From contig NZ_QRDP01000004.1 of the NCBI RefSeq assembly GCF_003385775.1, positions 2,040,957 to 2,104,956 of the forward strand: DNA of 64,000 bases, read 5' to 3'. Within the stretch, counting starts at the first letter, position 1, and each line of letters begins with the position of its first letter. The notes beneath the pieces are model-generated. The model did not search any database and was not told the origin of the DNA. It saw only the letters and a list, made by a program, of their open reading frames with translations. Positions 17,100 to 25,169 of the stretch are shown in pieces. The DNA comes from Parasphingopyxis lamellibrachiae (GTDB taxonomy: Bacteria; Pseudomonadota; Alphaproteobacteria; Sphingomonadales; Sphingomonadaceae). The position numbers and the translations under genes were made by a program.

Positions 17100-17488
17100 A
17101 CCTGGCCGTGCTTCTCGGTTCGATCGCAGCGGTGCTGGCCCTTGCCGGCATTGCCTGGCTGCTGAAGCTCGGCAATCAACCCCGGATCGAGAGCCCCGAG
17201 GCGGCGGCACGGCAGGCCCGGGAAGCGCATAGCGGGTTTCGGCCGACGGAGGTCGCGCTCGACGGGGAAGGGCGCGCGGCGCTGGTGCTGGGCGAGCAGG
17301 GGGAGGCGGTGCTGTTGCGTCCGCACGGCGCGCAGATTGCCGCACGGGTTTTCCGCACTCCGCCAAGGGCCACCCGGAAGGGGTCCACGCTGACGATCGC
17401 CACCGACGAGAGGATGTTCGGCGACGCGGCGCTGATGCTCGGTGAAGACGAGGCTGCCCGCTGGGCCGCACTGCTGGGGAGACCATAA
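17096..17488 (+). CDS. hypothetical membrane-anchored protein
   Basis: This 130-residue protein has one N-terminal transmembrane helix (LAVLLGSIAAVLALAGIAWLL) and a soluble part with a repeated EVALDGEGRAALVLGEQGEAVLL-like beta pattern and a RMFGDAALMLGEDEAARWA tail. It is coupled to the TIGR01244 gene by a 4-bp overlap and is followed at 1 bp by the desaturase gene, so the three form one operon. No family function is known; the domain arrangement occurs in sphingomonads as an uncharacterised protein. Confidence 0.72.
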   Translation: MNLAVLLGSIAAVLALAGIAWLLKLGNQPRIESPEAAARQAREAHSGFRPTEVALDGEGRAALVLGEQGEAVLLRPHGAQIAARVFRTPPRATRKGSTLTIATDERMFGDAALMLGEDEAARWAALLGRP

Positions 17489-17489
17489 C

Positions 17490-18422
17490 ATGCCCGATCT
17501 TCCCAGCCCGACCGAGATAGCAGTTCCCGTTTTCATTCTGTTGGTGCTCATCGAAATGCTGGTCGCCCGGCGCGTCAACCCGGCGCGCTATGAGCCGATG
17601 GATACGCTGACCTCGCTGCTGCTCGGCACCGGGAGTACGGTGGCCGGCGCGCTGACGGGGACGGCGGTGTTCGCGCTGGCGCTATGGGTGGCGCAGTTCC
17701 AGCTGGTCGAGATCGGCTATGTCTGGTGGGCCTGGCCGCTCTGTTTCCTGCTCGACGATCTGGCCTATTATGTGTTTCACCGCAGCGCCCACCGGGTCCG
17801 CTGGTTCTGGGCGAGCCATGTCATCCACCATACCAGCCAGCATTACAATCTCTCGACCGCGCTCCGGCAGACATGGACGGGCTTTATCAGCGTCTCCTTC
17901 ATCTTCCGGCTGCCGCTCTTCCTGTTTTTCCCGCCGACGATGGTGTTCTTCTGCGCGGGACTCAACCTCGTCTACCAGTTCTGGATCCATACCGAGATGA
18001 TCGGGCGTTTCCCGCGCTGGTTCGAGGCGGTGATGAACACGCCCTCGCACCACCGCGTCCACCACGCGACCAACCCGCGCTATCTCGACAAAAACTATGC
18101 GGGCGTTTTCATCATCTGGGACAGGATGTTCGGCACGTTCACCGCCGAGCTTGACGAAGACAGGCCGCGCTACGGCATCATCAAGAATCTCGGGAGCTTC
18201 AACCTGATATGGGCGGCCTTCCATGAATGGGTCGGCATCTCGAGAGATGTGTTCGCTGTTCGGGGGCTACGCAACAAGCTCAACTATATGATCCGCCCAC
18301 CCGGCTGGAGCCATGACGGGTCGCGCGATACCAGCGACTCGATCAAGGCGCGGTGGCGGGAAGATGAGGATCGCGAGAGCAAGCCGAACGCGAATCCGTC
18401 CGAAACCCTCCCTACAGAATAA
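17490..18422 (+). CDS. sterol desaturase / fatty-acid hydroxylase family protein
   Basis: This 310-residue di-iron membrane protein has the three His clusters of the family: HRSAH (about 96-100), HVIHHTSQHYN (about 109-119) and a C-terminal HHRVHH (about 187-192), placed among four hydrophobic segments. Family members hydroxylate or desaturate lipids (sterols, carotenoids, ornithine lipids) using O2; the substrate here is unknown. It is the last gene of the operon and ends at a bidirectional hairpin shared with amtB. Confidence 0.9.
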   Translation: MPDLPSPTEIAVPVFILLVLIEMLVARRVNPARYEPMDTLTSLLLGTGSTVAGALTGTAVFALALWVAQFQLVEIGYVWWAWPLCFLLDDLAYYVFHRSAHRVRWFWASHVIHHTSQHYNLSTALRQTWTGFISVSFIFRLPLFLFFPPTMVFFCAGLNLVYQFWIHTEMIGRFPRWFEAVMNTPSHHRVHHATNPRYLDKNYAGVFIIWDRMFGTFTAELDEDRPRYGIIKNLGSFNLIWAAFHEWVGISRDVFAVRGLRNKLNYMIRPPGWSHDGSRDTSDSIKARWREDEDRESKPNANPSETLPTE

Positions 18423-18453
18423 AAATGGGCCGGCGGATTGCTCCGCCGGCCCA
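18421..18453 (-). terminator. bidirectional terminator between the desaturase gene and amtB
   Basis: TGGGCCGGCGGA (18426-18437) pairs perfectly over 12 bp with TCCGCCGGCCCA (18442-18453), loop TTGC. On the minus strand the stem is followed by TTTTTATT, so it is a good intrinsic terminator for amtB. On the plus strand it is followed only by GTTATTC, so it is weaker for the desaturase gene. Confidence 0.85.
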
Positions 18454-18474
18454 GTTATTCGCGGGAACGAATTT

Positions 18475-19809
18475 CTAATAGTTATAGGCACGCTCGCCAT
18501 GTTCGGCGAGGTCGAGGCCTTCGCGTTCGGCCTCTTCGCTGACCCGCCCGCCTGTCACCAGCTTGGCGATGGTGGCGGCGATTGCCGTGCCGATGGCGGC
18601 CCAGACGATGGCTACGAGGACCGCCACGATCTGGATCCAGACCTGCTCGCCCATGGCGACCGAACCGTCGCCGGGGCCGCCGAACAGGGGCTGGTAGACA
18701 AGGCCGGTGCCGATAGCGCCGACCATGCCGCCAATGCCGTGAATGCCGAAGGCATCGAGCGAGTCGTCATAGCCGAGCTTCGGCTTGAGGAACGCCACCG
18801 CATAATAGCAGACGATAGAAGCAACAGCGCCGAGGATGATTGCGCCGAACGGCCCTGAATTGCCTGCAGCCGGGGTGACAGCGACAAGACCGGCAATAAC
18901 GCCCGAACAGAAGCCGAGAGCCGACGCCTTTTTGCCATTCACTGCCTCGGCAAGCATCCAGAACAGCGCGGCCGATGCCGTGGCGACGAAGGTGTTGATC
19001 ATTGCCAGGCCAGCCGTGCCGTCCGCTTCGAGTTCGGAGCCCGCGTTAAAGCCGAACCAACCGACCCACAACAGGCCCGTGCCGATCATCGTCATCGTCA
19101 GCGAGTGCGGAGGCATCGGTTCTTTCGGATAGCCGGTGCGCTTGCCGAGGATCATCGCCGCCACGAGCGCCGAGATACCGGCATTGACGTGCACCACGGT
19201 GCCGCCGGCAAAATCCAGCGCACCCATGTCGAACAGAAAACCGCCGTCCCACCAGACCATGTGCGCGATCGGAAAGTAGACAATGGTGAGCCAGATAGCC
19301 GTGAACAGCATGACGGCCGAGAACTTCACGCGTTCGACGAGCGCGCCGAGCACCAGCGCCGCGGTGATCGCCGCAAAGGTCATCTGGAACGAGATGAACA
19401 CATATTCGGAGATCACTTCGTCGGAAAAGGTCGCGGCTGTGCTGTCTGTCGTGGTTTGCGCCAGGAACAGATTGCCCCAACTGACGAAACTGTTGCCTTC
19501 CGGCCCGAAGGCGGTGCTGTAGCCATAGACAACCCAGATAATCATCGCGAGCGCCGATACCGCGCCGATCTGCGTCATCGTGGAGAGCATGTTCTTGGTG
19601 CGTGTGAGGCCGCCGTAGAAAAGGGCAAGGCCGGGAAGGATCATGAGCAGGACGAGGATCGTCGCCGTCATCATCCAGGCATTGTTGCCGGGATTGGGCA
19701 CCGCTGCAGCCACCTCTTCGGCAGCTTCGGCGGCATCCTGCGCCCAGACGGGCGCGGCGGCGAGCGCCGCCATCGTCAGAGCAGAAATTTTGGTGAAAAG
19801 TCGCATCAT
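18475..19809 (-). CDS. amtB: ammonium transporter AmtB
   Basis: This 444-residue protein has a cleavable signal peptide (SALTMAALAAAPVWAQD) and about 11 transmembrane segments. Conserved Amt signatures are present: ILPGLALFYGGLTRTKN, the ALDFAGGTVVHVNAGISAL segment with the first pore His, and the DDSLDAFGIHGIGGMVGA segment with the second pore His. It conducts ammonium into the cell, gated by the P-II protein encoded just upstream (8-bp gap), so glnK-amtB is one operon. Two consecutive ATGs (19804-19809) could start it; GGGGG precedes them. Confidence 0.95.
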   Translation of the reverse strand: MMRLFTKISALTMAALAAAPVWAQDAAEAAEEVAAAVPNPGNNAWMMTATILVLLMILPGLALFYGGLTRTKNMLSTMTQIGAVSALAMIIWVVYGYSTAFGPEGNSFVSWGNLFLAQTTTDSTAATFSDEVISEYVFISFQMTFAAITAALVLGALVERVKFSAVMLFTAIWLTIVYFPIAHMVWWDGGFLFDMGALDFAGGTVVHVNAGISALVAAMILGKRTGYPKEPMPPHSLTMTMIGTGLLWVGWFGFNAGSELEADGTAGLAMINTFVATASAALFWMLAEAVNGKKASALGFCSGVIAGLVAVTPAAGNSGPFGAIILGAVASIVCYYAVAFLKPKLGYDDSLDAFGIHGIGGMVGAIGTGLVYQPLFGGPGDGSVAMGEQVWIQIVAVLVAIVWAAIGTAIAATIAKLVTGGRVSEEAEREGLDLAEHGERAYNY

Positions 19810-19817
19810 AAACCCCC

Positions 19818-20156
19818 TTACAAAGCCGTATCGTCGGTTTCGCCAGTGCGAATTCGCAGTGCAGCACCAACATCGAGCGTGAAAATCTTACCGTCTCCAA
19901 TCGAGTCCGTATTGGCGGCGGCGGCAATGGTTTCAACAACCCGCGGCGCGAGATCGTCGCTCACAACGGTTTCGATCCTGATCTTGGGAACCATGTTCGT
20001 GGCATATTCCGCACCGCGATAAACTTCGGTTTGACCCTTTTGCCGGCCAAACCCCTTCACCTCGATCGCGGTCATCCCCTGGACACCGACATCGGACAAT
20101 GCCTCGCGGACCTCGTCCAGCTTAAATGGTTTGATGATAGCTATAATGAGTTTCAT
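19818..20156 (-). CDS. glnK: nitrogen regulatory P-II protein
   Basis: This 112-residue protein starts MKLIIAIIKPFKLDEVREAL and carries the T-loop with the uridylylation site Tyr51 (VYRGAEY). The second P-II signature is at TIAAAANTDSIGDGKIF. The ATG at 20156 has GGGAGG in front. P-II senses 2-oxoglutarate and ATP/ADP and, unmodified, blocks AmtB. Being paired with amtB it is best called GlnK, though glnB and glnK are hard to separate by sequence. Confidence 0.94.
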   Translation of the reverse strand: MKLIIAIIKPFKLDEVREALSDVGVQGMTAIEVKGFGRQKGQTEVYRGAEYATNMVPKIRIETVVSDDLAPRVVETIAAAANTDSIGDGKIFTLDVGAALRIRTGETDDTAL

Positions 20157-20190
20157 ATCGCCTCCCTGTTCGACCCAAGATTGCTGCATC

Positions 20191-20252
20191 GCAACATAGC
20201 TGTCAAATGGTAAAAGCAATAAGAATAGCGTTTTTCTTGTAATTTAATTACA
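20191..20252 (-). promoter_or_regulatory. glnK-amtB upstream region: promoter candidates and a 15-bp palindrome
   Basis: On the minus strand TGACAGCTATGTTGC (20191-20205) keeps the sigma-54 spacing with an intact -12 TTGC, but has GA in place of the -24 GG. The same stretch contains a perfect sigma-70 -35 box (TTGACA) with only a poor -10 (CAATCT) 17 bases later. Further upstream TGTAATTTAATTACA (20238-20252) is a perfect 7-1-7 palindrome, a plausible activator or repressor site. It does not resemble the NtrC consensus. Confidence 0.4.
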
Positions 20253-20308
20253 GATGTGGCGGCAAATCCCTGTTTTCCGACAAGTGTGCGGGTGCAAACT
20301 TTTTTAGA

Positions 20309-21121
20309 TCAGGCCTGAGCCAGTCGCTCGATTTCCGGCATCGCTTCGGCCGTCGCGCGCCGGCCGATCGCGATCAGATCCTCGGCCCGCGTGAAGTTGG
20401 ACGTGTCGATATGGCCGACCGGAAGCGCGAGTTCGAGGTCAGGCGGATCGCGGTCGAGCGACAGGCGCGTAAGCTGCGAAAGCATCAATCCGGTGGCGCT
20501 GCGCACCACCGAAAGCGTTGTAAGCCGGGGATTTTCCGCATCGCTGATTCCAACGGCTTTCCGGCGCGCTTTATAATCGCCCTGGAGATTGATCGCGACG
20601 ACCGGCCTGCCACCTGCCATCGATCGCGCCGGAACGACAGGGACGGGCATCACCGCGCCGCCATCGGAAAGGATCCGTCCGTCATGCAGGACCGGCTGGA
20701 AAATGCCGGGCAGCGCAATCGTCGCGTGTATCGCATCGGTGACCGGACCATGATCGAGGATCACCGTATCGCCGGACAGGAGATCGGCGGCGACAACCGC
20801 CGTCGGGATCGAAAGCGATTCGAAAGTCAGGTCGCCGAGATGGGTGTCGAGCAATTTGGCAATCGCCTTGCCGCTGAGCACCGACCCCGGACGCCAGTTC
20901 AGCCCCAGATAGCGAACCACCGAGCGAACCGAAGAGGCCGAATGGGCAAGCTCTTCAAGTATTTCCAACCGGCCCGAGGAAAAGGCGATGGCCGCAACGC
21001 CGCCGATCGATGTGCCGGTCAGCGCTTTTATTCCGACACCCGCCGCTTCCAGTTCGCGCAATACGCCGATATGGGCCCAGCCCAGCCCGGCGCCGCCGCC
21101 AAGGGCGAGGGCGATTGTCAT
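20309..21121 (-). CDS. patatin-like phospholipase family protein
   Basis: This 270-residue protein has all patatin/RssA-type motifs: an oxyanion GGGAGLGWAHIG stretch at the N-terminus, the nucleophile elbow GTSIGG (about residues 40-45), and the second catalytic residue in DGGAVMPVP (about 152-160). The family hydrolyses acyl esters of phospholipids; there is no signal peptide, so it acts in the cytoplasm or at the membrane face. It overlaps the DUF2007 gene by 4 bp, giving a coupled pair. Confidence 0.9.
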   Translation of the reverse strand: MTIALALGGGAGLGWAHIGVLRELEAAGVGIKALTGTSIGGVAAIAFSSGRLEILEELAHSASSVRSVVRYLGLNWRPGSVLSGKAIAKLLDTHLGDLTFESLSIPTAVVAADLLSGDTVILDHGPVTDAIHATIALPGIFQPVLHDGRILSDGGAVMPVPVVPARSMAGGRPVVAINLQGDYKARRKAVGISDAENPRLTTLSVVRSATGLMLSQLTRLSLDRDPPDLELALPVGHIDTSNFTRAEDLIAIGRRATAEAMPEIERLAQA

Positions 21122-21330
21122 TGCGCCTCGGCCTCGCGGATAACGACGCGCGCCGCTTCCAGGTCGTTCTCATCGACCATGAGCCGGACAGGAATCATGA
21201 TGCCCACGCTCTCGGCAATGTTCATACCGGCGTCGAAACAGACGGCATCGATCCCGTCGGCCGCCAGTCGGCCGCGGATTATTGAAGCCTCCACACCGTT
21301 CGAAAACCGGCCAAGTTCAACCAGCGCCAT
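21118..21330 (-). CDS. DUF2007 domain protein
   Basis: This 70-residue protein fits the DUF2007 (putative signal-transducing protein) family: an ELGRFSNGVEASIIRGRLAADGI start, a conserved AVCFDAG turn, and a VRLMVDENDLEAARVVI end. Structurally this is a ferredoxin-like alpha/beta domain of unknown function. It is 2 bp from the upstream PNPOx-like gene and overlaps the patatin gene. Confidence 0.82.
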   Translation of the reverse strand: MALVELGRFSNGVEASIIRGRLAADGIDAVCFDAGMNIAESVGIMIPVRLMVDENDLEAARVVIREAEAQ

Positions 21331-21332
21331 GA

Positions 21333-21893
21333 CTATGCATCCGCCCCGATATAGCGATCCGTCTGACGGACCGGCAAACCGTCTATGCTGCGTGTTCGCC
21401 CCTGCCTTTTTTCTGTCCAGGCCTCGGGATCGGACTGGGCGTGATATTTGACGAGCGTTTCGCGGTCGTTGACCAGTTCCATGATCGGCACGCCCCAGCC
21501 GCAGCTGGTTTGCACCGAATCGATAGCGATATCGAATATCTGGCGCGTGCCCGGCAGCAGCGTGAAATGCGCGGCAAGCTCGTCCCAGCCCGCATCCTGC
21601 GGCAGCACCGGGACGCCCCGGCCATAGATGCGAAAGATCAGCGCCGGATTCTCAAACGCGCAGAACATGAGGGTGATGCGGCCGTCGGCGACGAGATGAG
21701 CATGGGTTTCATTGCCCGACCCGGCAAGATCGAGATAGGCGACGCGCCTGGGCGAAAGCACACGAAAAGCGTCATACCCTTTGGGCGAGAGGTTTACCCG
21801 GCCCTCCGGCGCCGCCGTTGCGACGAAGAACATCGGCTGCTTTTCGACAAAAGCGATGTGCTTGTCGGTCAGCTCATCGAAAAAATCGGCCAT
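21333..21893 (-). CDS. pyridoxamine 5'-phosphate oxidase-related FMN-binding protein
   Basis: This 186-residue protein begins FFDELTDKHIAFVEKQPMFFVATAAPEG and has VNLSPKGYDAFRVL and RVAYLDLAGSGNETHAHL, the split-barrel flavin-binding pattern of the PNPOx-like superfamily (sometimes annotated as a general stress-type protein). The C-terminal part (SCGWGVPIMEL) is typical of a subgroup in proteobacteria. The reaction is unknown. It forms a compact run with DUF2007 and patatin genes. Confidence 0.85.
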   Translation of the reverse strand: MADFFDELTDKHIAFVEKQPMFFVATAAPEGRVNLSPKGYDAFRVLSPRRVAYLDLAGSGNETHAHLVADGRITLMFCAFENPALIFRIYGRGVPVLPQDAGWDELAAHFTLLPGTRQIFDIAIDSVQTSCGWGVPIMELVNDRETLVKYHAQSDPEAWTEKRQGRTRSIDGLPVRQTDRYIGADA

Positions 21894-21924
21894 TCGTTCC
21901 TCCGTCGCATAGAACCGTTACAAC

Positions 21925-22476
21925 TTACCAGATAGCGCCGCTTTCGATAGCCGCCTTTTCCTCATCCGTCGTCTCGCGCCCCAGCACGGCATTGCGGTGC
22001 GGAAAGCGGCCGAATCTCGCGATCACCGCACGATGCGCCCGCGCATAGCCAAGCGAGCCTTCTCCCGAAAATGTCTCGAACAGGGCCAGGCAGCGATCCT
22101 GATCGGCAAGGTCCTCGCTGTGCATGAACGGCATGTAGAAAAACTGGCGATGGCTCTCTTCATATTCGCTGTCGAAGCCGCGTGCTATTGCGGCGTTCGC
22201 TATGGCGCGGGCCAATGGGTCGCACGAAAAGGCCCGCGGATCGTCACGGAACATATTGCGTGAAAATTGATCGAACAGGACAACGGCAGCCAGCGCCGTA
22301 TCGCCATTGTCCATAAAGCTATCGGCCGGTTCGCCTTGCCGGCCTTCCCAGTCGCCAAGAAAGCGCTCGCGCATCGCAGCATCGACAGCATCGTCCTTCC
22401 GATACCAGTCCTTCGGCGTCAGCTCGGCAAACCAGAATGCGAGGATATCCCGCGCCCATGCCGGAACGGTGTTCAC
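21925..22476 (-). CDS. DUF924 family protein
   Basis: This 183-residue protein has the DUF924 pattern: ILAFWFAELTPKDWYRKDD near the start, VLFDQFSRNMFRDDPRAF in the centre and RQFFYMPFMHSEDLADQD, ending FGRFPHRNAVLGRETT. The family is predicted all-helical, related to TPR-like folds, without known activity. Its start overlaps the stop of tldD by 4 bp (ATGA). Confidence 0.88.
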   Translation of the reverse strand: MNTVPAWARDILAFWFAELTPKDWYRKDDAVDAAMRERFLGDWEGRQGEPADSFMDNGDTALAAVVLFDQFSRNMFRDDPRAFSCDPLARAIANAAIARGFDSEYEESHRQFFYMPFMHSEDLADQDRCLALFETFSGEGSLGYARAHRAVIARFGRFPHRNAVLGRETTDEEKAAIESGAIW

Positions 22477-23903
22477 CCCGCCGTTCCGCCGACCGTTAAC
22501 CCGTCGACCAGCAGGGTCGGCTGTCCGACCCCCGCCGGGATAGACTGGCCCGCCTTGCCGCAGATGCCGATGCCTTCGTCGAGCTCCAGATCGTTGCCGA
22601 TCGCCGCGACCTTGGTGAGCACGGTGGGGCCGTCGCCGATCAGCGTCGCACCCTTGATCGGCGCGCCGATCTTGCCATCCTTCACCCGGTACGCCTCGGT
22701 ACAGCTGAACACGAACTTGCCGCTCGTGATATCGACCTGGCCCCCGCCGAAGCTCTTGGCGAAGATGCCGTCCTTGACCCGGCTCATAATCTCCGCCGGA
22801 TCGTCATTCCCCGCGCGCATGAAGGTGTTCGTCATGCGCGGCATCGGCGCATGGGCGAAACTCTCACGCCGACCGTTGCCGGTCGCCGGCACGCCCATCA
22901 GCCGGGCATTCATCCGGTCCTGCATATAGCCGGCGAGAATTCCGTCTTCGATCAACACCGTTTCCTGGGTCGGTGTGCCTTCGTCGTCGATCGAGAGCGA
23001 ACCGCGGCGATCCACAATCGAGCCATCGTCGACAACCGTGACGCCCGGGGCCGCAACGCGTTCGCCGATCCGTCCCGAAAAAGCCGATGTGCCCTTACGG
23101 TTGAAATCGCCCTCCAGGCCGTGGCCGATTGCTTCATGAAGCAGAACCCCGGGCCAGCCCGGGCCGAGCACGACCGTCATTTCACCCGCCGGTGCAGGCT
23201 CCGATCCGAGATTGACGACCGCCTGAGCAAGCGCTTCGTCAATTGCGCGATTCCAATTGGCCGGTTCGAACAGGCGATCATAGAGATAACGCCCGCCCAT
23301 ACCGAAAAATCCGGTTTCGCGGCGCCCGTTTTCCTCGACGACAATCGACACATTCAAACGCACCAGCGGACGGATGTCGGTTGCGACATAGCCATCGGGG
23401 CGGACGATCTCGACCACGCTCCACGAGCCGGAAACCCCCGCCGTGACCTGCACGACGCGCGGATCGCGGGCACGCGCGGCGGCATCGATCTGCTGGCACA
23501 GTGCGACCTTCTTGGCGAAGGGCACGAGGGTAAGCGGATCGCTATCGGTGTAGAGATGCCGGTTGGTCGGGCGCGGCGGCGCCTGGCGCGGCTGGTTCGC
23601 CGGATCGAGCAGACGCATGGTTTCGCCCGCGCGCAGAATCGCCGCCTCGCTAATTTCATTGGCATGAGCAAAGGCCGTGGTCTCGCCCGATACGCCGCGC
23701 AGGCCAAAACCCGCCTCGGTGCTGTAATCGGCGGTCTTCAGGCGCCCGTCGTCGAAAGCAAAGGCTTCGCTCGCGCTATATTGCAGATAAAGCTCGCCAT
23801 CATCGGCGGTCTTCAGGATCTCCGCCGCAAGCGATTGCGCGCGATCGGGATCGAGGGCATCCGGGCGGTAGAGGAACGAGCGGGGGTCGGAGGCTGATGT
23901 CAT
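22473..23903 (-). CDS. tldD: metalloprotease TldD
   Basis: This 476-residue peptidase U62 protein has the HEAIGHGLEGD metal-binding signature (HExxxH) and a TldD-type C-terminus (GICGKAGQSIPAGVGQPTLLV). With TldE/PmbA it degrades unfolded peptides and matures microcin-type peptides in E. coli; no tldE is visible here. The ATG at 23903 gives a standard-length protein, although an in-frame ATG at 23939 exists and neither has a clear ribosome-binding site. Confidence 0.93.
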   Translation of the reverse strand: MTSASDPRSFLYRPDALDPDRAQSLAAEILKTADDGELYLQYSASEAFAFDDGRLKTADYSTEAGFGLRGVSGETTAFAHANEISEAAILRAGETMRLLDPANQPRQAPPRPTNRHLYTDSDPLTLVPFAKKVALCQQIDAAARARDPRVVQVTAGVSGSWSVVEIVRPDGYVATDIRPLVRLNVSIVVEENGRRETGFFGMGGRYLYDRLFEPANWNRAIDEALAQAVVNLGSEPAPAGEMTVVLGPGWPGVLLHEAIGHGLEGDFNRKGTSAFSGRIGERVAAPGVTVVDDGSIVDRRGSLSIDDEGTPTQETVLIEDGILAGYMQDRMNARLMGVPATGNGRRESFAHAPMPRMTNTFMRAGNDDPAEIMSRVKDGIFAKSFGGGQVDITSGKFVFSCTEAYRVKDGKIGAPIKGATLIGDGPTVLTKVAAIGNDLELDEGIGICGKAGQSIPAGVGQPTLLVDGLTVGGTAG

Positions 23904-23922
23904 GCTTGCCGATATAAGGCGA

Positions 23923-24153
23923 TTAAGCGGCGGATACACCCTCGTCCGACCGATTTTCGCCGGAAACGGTATCGGCCGGCCCGCCGATCAGCACAAAGCG
24001 TCGATCACAATAGCCACAATCGACAAAACCCGCTTCGTCGATCTCCAGCCAGACACGCGGATGGCCCAGCGCGGCTCCGCCGGGAATGTCGTCGGCACCA
24101 TCGCACGCGACGCGGGACTGGCTGACACGGAGGGTTTCGGGTTGATCGGTCAT
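23923..24153 (-). CDS. CHCC zinc-finger protein (NDUFS6-like)
   Basis: This 76-residue protein has a zinc-finger pattern of the CHCC type: Cys in RVACDG, a His in LGHPRVW, and the pair in CGYCDRRF. The same fold forms the accessory zinc subunit of mitochondrial complex I (NDUFS6), and free-standing bacterial homologues are found across alphaproteobacteria. Role in complex I assembly here is inference. The start at 24153 was chosen as the first Met before the conserved part. Confidence 0.8.
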   Translation of the reverse strand: MTDQPETLRVSQSRVACDGADDIPGGAALGHPRVWLEIDEAGFVDCGYCDRRFVLIGGPADTVSGENRSDEGVSAA

Positions 24154-24530
24154 AGTGGCGATGCGCATAGCAAGCACCCGATTGCCGCGCAATCGGCTTA
24201 GACTGTCGATAGCAATGATTAGAAGCCCGGCGTCGGCCGGATGCGCGGTAATTGCTTGCTCATGCCCGGATCAAACGGGGCCAGAGCGGAAAATGCGCGC
24301 TGCGAGAACGGCGGAGGCCGAAAACTCGTGGGCCATCTTGCGCCAGAAGCCGGAGAGGGTTTTCCAAGTCATGCCAGCATAATAGGCCCGCACGCCTTAA
24401 CCCATTCCTGTGCAGCACCCTTAAGAGAGCGTTAAGCGCGATGCATTCGTTACCCCGCTGTTAACCATAAGGATTGACGGGATTTTGAGCATGAACGGCC
24501 ATAAGCGGCCTGTCGGATCCGGGGGGATTT
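24154..24530. other. gene-poor stretch of 377 bases
   Basis: No convincing gene lies here. A 33-codon frame on the minus strand (24271-24372) has no ribosome-binding site and no relative that I recognise. The 3' half is AT-richer and has repeated GTTAA/TTAAC steps (around 24400-24470), consistent with the promoter and leader of the DUF4402 gene that starts at 24531; a GGGGGGA stretch just upstream could serve as its ribosome-binding site. Confidence 0.5.
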
Positions 24531-25037
24531 ATGGAACGCAAATTGTTATGGGCCATCATGGCTCCAGCCATGGCCTTGAGCCACGCCGGTACGGCGCTCG
24601 CCGCTGATGAAGCCGGCGACGCCGAAGCCGTGATCGTAACACCGCTTTCATTGGTCAACACAAGCGATCTGGAATTTGGTGCACTATTGTCCGGGCCGAC
24701 GGCCGGGACTGTCGTCATCGATCCCGATAATGACGCACGCTCGGTTACGGGCGGTGTCACGGCGGCCGGTTCGGGGGGGCAGGCCGCCCAATTCTGGACC
24801 TATGGGGGGCCGCGTCAGTTCATCTACGTAACGCGCGGCCCTCTTCCGGTCCTTGACCGGGTCGGCGGCGGAGGCAGCATGACTGTCTCCCAGCTGACAC
24901 TGAACGGCCCGGTCTTCCGGTATCTGAATGGCGCCGGCCTGCTCGATCTGCGCGTGGGGGGCAGATTGCAGGTCGGCGCCAATCAGGCACCGGGCATCTA
25001 TGAAGGCGATTTCCAGATAACCGTCACCTATTTCTAG
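24531..25037 (+). CDS. DUF4402 exported protein
   Basis: This 168-residue protein has a signal peptide (ending GTALAAD) and a DUF4402 domain: IVTPLSLVNTSDLEFGALL, GGGGSMTVSQLTLNG, and the closing VGANQAPGIYEGDFQITVTY. The domain is an immunoglobulin-like beta sandwich resembling pilus/spore-coat-U subunits and is common in sphingomonads, often near chaperone/usher genes, which are absent here. It is convergent with a second DUF4402 gene. Confidence 0.88.
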   Translation: MERKLLWAIMAPAMALSHAGTALAADEAGDAEAVIVTPLSLVNTSDLEFGALLSGPTAGTVVIDPDNDARSVTGGVTAAGSGGQAAQFWTYGGPRQFIYVTRGPLPVLDRVGGGGSMTVSQLTLNGPVFRYLNGAGLLDLRVGGRLQVGANQAPGIYEGDFQITVTYF

Positions 25038-25101
25038 GGCCGCTTTTCAGGATCCGGACCGTTATCGGCGGGCCGGACTGCCACTTCATACAGACAGCGA
25101 A

Positions 25102-25147
25102 AAGAGCGCTATGCGATGTACCGGGAGGCATATCGCATAGCGCTCTT
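25102..25147. terminator. 16-bp hairpin between the convergent DUF4402 genes
   Basis: AAGAGCGCTATGCGAT (25102-25117) is perfectly inverted at 25132-25147; the loop is 14 bases. On the minus strand the stem is followed by a short T run (CTCTTTTCG), making it the better terminator for the gene at 25170-25688. On the plus strand no T run follows. Confidence 0.7.
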
Positions 25148-25169
25148 GATGCTGCCCAGCCGGACGGGA

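Noticed and set aside
24271-24372. 33-codon minus-strand frame (start MTWKTLSGFWRKM)
   Set aside because: No ribosome-binding site, no recognised relative, and no duplicate to test for constraint, so it is only noted in the intergenic entry.
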